From NCBI GenBank assembly GCA_947074245.1, contig CAMTOW010000052.1, positions 1 to 9,437 on the forward strand: 9,437 bases of DNA. Direction: 5' to 3'. Numbering within the stretch: the stretch's first letter is position 1; each line of letters begins with the position of its first letter. Source of the stretch: an uncultured Bacteroidales bacterium. Its GTDB lineage: Bacteria > Bacteroidota > Bacteroidia > Bacteroidales > JAUNSR01. Shown piece by piece: positions 6,052 to 9,437 of this stretch. Both the position numbers and the translations under genes were made by a program. Under the pieces are notes generated by a model, which saw only the letters and a list, made by a program, of their open reading frames with translations, had not been told where the DNA came from and ran no database searches.

Positions 6052-7998
6052 TTACGCATCGATTTTCGCGTAAGTCGCGTTCGCTTCGATAAACAGACGG
6101 CGCGGTTCTACCTCCTCGCCCATCAGCATCGAGAATACGTGATCTGCCTCGGTTGCGTTTTCAATGGTTACCTGACGCAATGTGCGGTGTTCGGGATCCA
6201 TAGTGGTTTCCCAAAGCTGCTGCGCGTTCATCTCACCAAGACCTTTGTATCGCTGCGTATGGACAACGTTTTCATTTCCGTTACCATATTTCATGATGAA
6301 CTGCTGACGCTGTTGTTCGTTCCAGCAATACTCTTCCACTTTACCTCGTTTGCATAGGTAGAGCGGCGGCGTAGCGATATACAGGTATCCGTTTTCGATC
6401 AACGGACGCATATAGCGGAAGAAGAACGTCATCAAAAGCGTGGCGATATGGCTACCGTCCACGTCGGCATCGGTCATGATGATCACTTTGTGATAACGAA
6501 GTTTCGTGATGTTCAGTTCTTTGGCATCGTCTTCGGTTCCGATGTGTACGCCAAGAGCGGTAAACATGTTTTTGATCTCTTCGCTGTCTAAAACGCGATG
6601 AAGCATCGCTTTCTCAACATTCATGATCTTACCACGAAGCGGAAGGATCGCTTGGAAGTTACGATGACGTCCCTGTTTGGCAGTACCGCCCGCCGAGTCT
6701 CCCTCGACCAGGAAGATCTCACAATCTTCGGGGTTGCGTGAAGAACAGTCGGCCAGTTTACCCGGCAGACCACCTCCGGTCATCGGTGATTTACGCTGCA
6801 CCTGCTCGCGAGCCTTACGAGCCGCGAAACGAGCCGTTGCGGCAAGAATCACTTTTTCAACGATCGTACGCGCTTGTTTCGGATTCTCTTCCAGGTAATT
6901 ACCCAAAGCTTCACCTACTGCCTGATCAACGGCACCGGTCACCTCGCTGTTACCCAGTTTGGTTTTCGTTTGCCCTTCGAACTGCGGTTCGGATACTTTT
7001 ACGGAGATAACGGCTGTAAGACCTTCGCGGAAGTCGTCCCCGCTGATCTCAACCTTCACCTTATCGAGCATCTTCGAATCTTCGGCGTATTTCTTAAGGG
7101 TACGGGTCAGCGCACGGCGGAAACCTGCCAGATGGGTACCCCCTTCGATCGTGTTGATATTGTTGACGAACGAATAAACGTTCTCACTGTATGACGTGTT
7201 GTAAGTCATCGCCACTTCGACAGGAATACCCTGTTTTTCGGTCGTGATGTGGATCACGTCTTCGATCAGGTGTTCGCGAGAAGAGTCGATGTAACGAACG
7301 AATTCTTTCAGACCTTCGGTCGAATAGTAAATTTCCTGTTTGAACGATCCGTCTTCCAGGATTTCGCGACGGTCGGTAAGCGTCAGATGGATTCCCGCAT
7401 TCAGGAACGCCAAATCGCGCAAACGAGCTGAAAGGATATCGAATTTATATTCCGTTACCGTAAAGATTGAATCGTCGGGACGGAACGTAACCGTGGTTCC
7501 TGTCTCATCGGTTTCGCCGATCACCTCTACGTCGTGCAAAGCCGCACCGCAAGAGAATTCCTGCATATGCACTTTGCCTCCTCTACGCACTTCGGCACGC
7601 AGATAGGTGGAAAGGGCGTTCACACAGGATACACCTACCCCGTGAAGACCTCCGGAAACCTTATAACTTCCTTTATCGAATTTACCACCGGCATGAAGCA
7701 CAGTTAAAACAACCTCAAGGGCTGATTTCCCCTCTTTTTCATGGATATCAACCGGAATACCACGTCCGTTATCCACAACGGTAATGGAGTTGTCTTCGTT
7801 GATGGTAACCTCGATGTGAGTCGCGTATCCTGCCAACGCCTCATCGATAGAGTTGTCCACCACTTCGTATACGAGATGGTGAAGACCTTTGATACCGATG
7901 TCGCCGATGTACATCGCAGGACGTTTCCGTACCGCTTCCAAGCCTTCGAGTACCTGAATACTATCGGCTGAATATGTTTTGTTCTGTTCTTCTGACAT
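6052..7998 (-). CDS. gyrB: DNA gyrase subunit B
   Basis: 648-residue ATPase subunit of gyrase (GyrA2GyrB2), the type II topoisomerase that puts negative supercoils into DNA. Its GHKL ATPase domain has YEVVDNSIDEA (44-54), DNGRGIP (76-82) and GGLHGVG (116-122), and the transducer carries the QTK motif (343-345) with the ATP-contacting lysine. The Toprim domain has EGDSAGG (432-438), PLRGKIMN (453-460) and the metal-binding DADVDG (510-515), and is followed by RYKGLGEM (583-590) and the C-terminal tail. It is short like other GyrB proteins without the proteobacterial insertion. The quinolone/coumarin-relevant motifs look ordinary. I chose MSEEQNKTYS at 7998; an in-frame ATG at 8154 would add 52 hydrophobic residues, but that stretch contains the promoter and the tail of the tRNA terminator. 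Parallel ParE is possible in principle, but the motif spacing and the neighbourhood favour GyrB. Confidence 0.96.
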   Translation of the reverse strand: MSEEQNKTYSADSIQVLEGLEAVRKRPAMYIGDIGIKGLHHLVYEVVDNSIDEALAGYATHIEVTINEDNSITVVDNGRGIPVDIHEKEGKSALEVVLTVLHAGGKFDKGSYKVSGGLHGVGVSCVNALSTYLRAEVRRGGKVHMQEFSCGAALHDVEVIGETDETGTTVTFRPDDSIFTVTEYKFDILSARLRDLAFLNAGIHLTLTDRREILEDGSFKQEIYYSTEGLKEFVRYIDSSREHLIEDVIHITTEKQGIPVEVAMTYNTSYSENVYSFVNNINTIEGGTHLAGFRRALTRTLKKYAEDSKMLDKVKVEISGDDFREGLTAVISVKVSEPQFEGQTKTKLGNSEVTGAVDQAVGEALGNYLEENPKQARTIVEKVILAATARFAARKAREQVQRKSPMTGGGLPGKLADCSSRNPEDCEIFLVEGDSAGGTAKQGRHRNFQAILPLRGKIMNVEKAMLHRVLDSEEIKNMFTALGVHIGTEDDAKELNITKLRYHKVIIMTDADVDGSHIATLLMTFFFRYMRPLIENGYLYIATPPLYLCKRGKVEEYCWNEQQRQQFIMKYGNGNENVVHTQRYKGLGEMNAQQLWETTMDPEHRTLRQVTIENATEADHVFSMLMGEEVEPRRLFIEANATYAKIDA

Positions 7999-8037
7999 AA
8001 TCGTAATATGTTTGTTTTCAAACGAGAAAAGGTTATG

Positions 8038-8070
8038 CAAAGATAAAAAAATAGTGATTTTTATAGCAAT
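8038..8070 (-). promoter_or_regulatory. Promoter of gyrB
   Basis: On the minus strand TATCTTTG (8045-8038) is an exact TAnnTTTG -7 box. ATTG (8070-8067) stands 21 bp upstream, in place of the -33 TTTG with one mismatch. Transcription would start near 8031, giving a leader of about 33 nt. It lies between the tRNA terminator and the gyrB ATG, where a promoter is needed. Confidence 0.65.
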
Positions 8071-8139
8071 CCGACAGGCAAGAAATGCCCTGAAAAGGAG
8101 GAGTTGAGTGAGAAAAATGAAGCCGGGAAGGATAAATAC

Positions 8140-8176
8140 AAAAAAAGCGGACAATGCTTATCGCATTATCCGCTTT
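8140..8176 (-). terminator. Intrinsic terminator after the last tRNA-Glu
   Basis: On the minus strand GCGGATAATGC (8173-8163) pairs with GCATTGTCCGC (8157-8147), 11 bp with one G-U pair and a 5-nt loop, extended by AAA/TTT. A run of seven T follows (8146-8140). The stem starts only a few bases after the tRNA 3' end and closes the tRNA/rpsT cluster before gyrB. Confidence 0.93.
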
Positions 8177-8177
8177 G

Positions 8178-8249
8178 TAGTCCATAGGGGAATCGAACCC
8201 CTCTTTCCAGAATGAAAATCTGGCGTCCTAACCGATAGACGAATGGACC
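8178..8249 (-). tRNA. tRNA-Glu (anticodon UUC), downstream copy
   Basis: 72-nt cloverleaf on the minus strand: acceptor GGTCCAT with ATGGACT (G1-U72 end pair), D arm GTC...GAC, anticodon arm CCAGA-TTTTCAT-TCTGG with anticodon TTC, T arm AGGGG-TTCGATT-CCCCT, discriminator A. The 3' CCA is not encoded (A is followed by CAA) and must be added. It is identical to the copies at 8308-8379 and 8684-8755. It lies after a terminator-like hairpin and I see no promoter of its own in the 58-nt spacer, so expression may depend on read-through. Confidence 0.98.
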
Positions 8250-8270
8250 GTCTTTAGGTCGACTCACGTC

Positions 8271-8306
8271 AAAAAAAAGACGTCATGAAAAACTATGACG
8301 GCTTTT
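8271..8306 (-). terminator. Intrinsic terminator between two tRNA-Glu genes
   Basis: On the minus strand CGTCAT (8300-8295) pairs with ATGACG (8286-8281) around an 8-nt loop. After one mismatch, the outer stem AAAAG/CTTTT extends it. Eight T follow (8278-8271), partly shared with the outer stem. It starts just after the second tRNA and would end the promoter-tRNA-rpsT-tRNA transcript, though its modest stem may allow read-through into the last tRNA. Confidence 0.7.
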
Positions 8307-8307
8307 G

Positions 8308-8379
8308 TAGTCCATAGGGGAATCGAACCCCTCTTTCCAGAATGAAAATCTGGCGTCCTAACCGATAGACGAATGGACC
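8308..8379 (-). tRNA. tRNA-Glu (anticodon UUC), middle copy
   Basis: Base-for-base identical to the other two copies, with the same anticodon TTC and no encoded CCA (discriminator A then CAAAA). Its 5' end is 15 nt after the rpsT stop codon, so it is almost certainly on the rpsT transcript. RNase P cleavage here would define the 3' end of the rpsT message. A terminator follows directly. Confidence 0.98.
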
Positions 8380-8394
8380 GGAGATATGACGTTA

Positions 8395-8649
8395 TTAAGC
8401 CAATTTGTTGATATGCAAAGCCAACTTAGATTTCAAGTTGTTTGCTTTGTTTTTGTGGATAACGTTTCTTTTAGCAAGTCTATCCAACATACTGCTTACA
8501 GATGCATACAATGAAGTAGCTTCTTCTTTCGTAGTTAAAGCACGCAATTTACGTACCGCGTTACGGGTAGTTTTGCCATAATATCTGTTACGCAGATTTC
8601 TGGTGCGTGTCTGTCTGATTCTTTTGATTGATGATTTATGATTTGCCAT
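8395..8649 (-). CDS. rpsT: 30S ribosomal protein S20
   Basis: 84-residue, very basic protein that binds 16S rRNA early in 30S assembly as a three-helix bundle. The opening MANHKSSIKRIRQTRTRNLRN is the family signature, with KSALEHINKLA-like ending (here KSKLALHINKLA), and the length fits the family. The start at 8649 follows an A-rich leader (tract of seven A on the minus strand) and no Shine-Dalgarno sequence, as usual in Bacteroidota. It sits between two identical tRNA-Glu genes, 34 nt after one and 15 nt before the next, under the promoter at 8814-8845. E. coli S20 represses its own translation; nothing here shows whether that holds in this organism. Confidence 0.98.
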   Translation of the reverse strand: MANHKSSIKRIRQTRTRNLRNRYYGKTTRNAVRKLRALTTKEEATSLYASVSSMLDRLAKRNVIHKNKANNLKSKLALHINKLA

Positions 8650-8683
8650 CTCGACTAATCTATTTTAATTTTTTTGTTATTCG

Positions 8684-8755
8684 TAGTCCATAGGGGAATC
8701 GAACCCCTCTTTCCAGAATGAAAATCTGGCGTCCTAACCGATAGACGAATGGACC
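8684..8755 (-). tRNA. tRNA-Glu (anticodon UUC), promoter-proximal copy
   Basis: Identical in all 72 nt to the copies at 8178-8249 and 8308-8379. It is the first gene after the promoter at 8814-8845, with a leader of roughly 50 nt. The 3' CCA is not encoded (discriminator A then CGA). Its 3' end lies 34 nt before the rpsT start, so tRNA 3' processing would create the 5' end of the rpsT message. Confidence 0.98.
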
Positions 8756-8813
8756 TTGTCCACAATACGAGATGTTTTCTTTTAAAAGAGAACCTAATTC
8801 CCGATTGCGAGTG

Positions 8814-8845
8814 CAAATATAGACTGTGTTTATGAAATGACCAAA
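8814..8845 (-). promoter_or_regulatory. Promoter of the tRNA-Glu/rpsT unit
   Basis: On the minus strand TTTG (8845-8842), 20 bp, TATATTTG (8821-8814): an exact match to the Bacteroidota -33/-7 consensus with ideal spacing. The start would be near 8807. Just upstream is an eight-A/T tract (8855-8862) between inverted copies GCGGA (8851-8855) and TCCGC (8870-8874), which may act as an UP-like element or binding site. This is the strongest promoter in the window, as expected for a stable-RNA unit. Confidence 0.85.
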
Positions 8846-8937
8846 CAATTGCGGAAAAAAAATGACAAATCCGCTAATTTTCTGCCTGACATTCGTCTTG
8901 TTAAGAGCTGTTTTGAAAAAACTGTTAAGCAATAAAT

Positions 8938-9342
8938 CTATTTTTTGCTTTTGTTTTCAATTTTGTTCAAGCGGATCTCCAACGCGCGGACCGAGATCGT
9001 AATCTCTTGAATCGATACTCCGAGGGACGCGATGAGTGAAAACATACCCAATCCGAAGATATACATCGCCAATTTTTGGAATCCGACATAAATTAGGAAC
9101 ATAGTACCGACGCAGAGGAACAGACTGAAAATTCCGAGCACCTGCATCAGGCGGATCAGATAAAGGCGTTTACGCAGGTTCATGATCTGAGCCTGAAGAT
9201 CTTCTGTGGGATGCTCTTCGTAGTCCTGTGCCAGGTTGCGGACCAGTTGGGCATAAGATATGAACCGGTTGGTATAAGCCAACATGATCAAAGACACAGC
9301 TGAAAATAAGAGCGAGGGTGTCGTTAGCGTTAATTCTTCCAT
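8938..9342 (-). CDS. DUF2721 family three-helix membrane protein
   Basis: 134-residue predicted inner-membrane protein. The N-terminal TPSLLFSAVSLIMLAYTNRF (8-27) is typical of the DUF2721 family (PF11026), whose function is unknown. Hydrophobic helices lie at about 8-26, 66-88 and 92-112. A polar stretch with charged, coil-like character (35-62) lies between the first two, and an amphipathic, Lys-rich C-terminus (114-134) follows the last. The length is usual for the family. The gene is followed by 182 nt without a clear terminator, containing the promoter of the tRNA unit; short direct repeats (CTTAACA twice within 8895-8935) are the only other structure there. The upstream 95 nt to the window edge hold no consensus promoter that I can recognise and no Shine-Dalgarno sequence, so its transcription start is unknown. 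Confidence 0.85.
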   Translation of the reverse strand: MEELTLTTPSLLFSAVSLIMLAYTNRFISYAQLVRNLAQDYEEHPTEDLQAQIMNLRKRLYLIRLMQVLGIFSLFLCVGTMFLIYVGFQKLAMYIFGLGMFSLIASLGVSIQEITISVRALEIRLNKIENKSKK

Positions 9343-9437
9343 ACGTTTATAAGATTCGTAAGCGGAACTATAATGATTATGTATACCGAGTGAGACATTT
9401 CCGACTTAAAAGCCGGAGATCCGTATCGGTGAATTGC

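Noticed and set aside
8178..8755. Three identical 72-bp repeats as a possible CRISPR-like or mobile repeat array
   Set aside because: Each repeat folds as a complete tRNA-Glu cloverleaf, and the intervals contain rpsT and terminators rather than spacers.
8660..8932. 90-codon minus-strand open frame over the promoter-proximal tRNA
   Set aside because: It includes the whole tRNA-Glu gene and the consensus promoter, so it is not a coding region.
1..9437. Search for defence, toxin-antitoxin, phage or transposon genes as the suggested novel system
   Set aside because: All sizeable genes are conserved core or envelope genes; no transposase, integrase, terminal inverted repeats or foreign-looking composition was seen.

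Overview
The window looks like a chromosomal core segment from a member of the Bacteroidota, most likely order Bacteroidales. An Alistipes-like genome would fit, but I cannot fix the genus from sequence alone. The reasons are: an outer-membrane receptor with an N-terminal carboxypeptidase-regulatory-like domain, start codons without Shine-Dalgarno sequences, AT-rich spacers between more GC-rich genes, and promoters of the Bacteroidota type (TTTG, about 20 bp, TAnnTTTG). Every gene I can support lies on the minus strand, so the natural reading order is from high to low coordinates.

In transcription order: a small three-helix membrane protein of the DUF2721 family (9342-8938); a strong consensus promoter (8845-8814) feeding tRNA-Glu(UUC), rpsT (ribosomal protein S20), a second identical tRNA-Glu and an intrinsic terminator; a third identical tRNA-Glu with its own terminator; gyrB (7998-6052) with its own promoter and terminator; a 240-nt spacer with several small inverted repeats, one resembling a transcription attenuator; an 812-residue outer-membrane beta-barrel receptor (5741-3303); a spacer with a perfect 15-bp hairpin; rnr for RNase R (3200-876) with a clear terminator; and a Blc-type lipocalin (682-224). 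The left 220 nt hold a 16-bp hairpin at the edge and otherwise no gene that I can support. The right 95 nt hold only sequence upstream of the DUF2721 gene.

The genes fall into separate transcription units rather than one pathway. The tRNA/rpsT unit serves translation, gyrB DNA supercoiling, rnr RNA turnover and rRNA/tRNA quality control, and the receptor and lipocalin the cell envelope or lipid handling. The most distinctive layout is rpsT enclosed between two identical tRNA-Glu genes, so tRNA processing would cut out its mRNA.

I find no mobile element, CRISPR array, phage gene or defence system, and no evidence of a new biological system. The observations most worth a second look are regulatory: an identical 12-bp element 11 nt upstream of both the rnr and lipocalin start codons, the possible attenuator in the receptor leader, the hairpin between the receptor and rnr, and the tRNA-bounded rpsT message.
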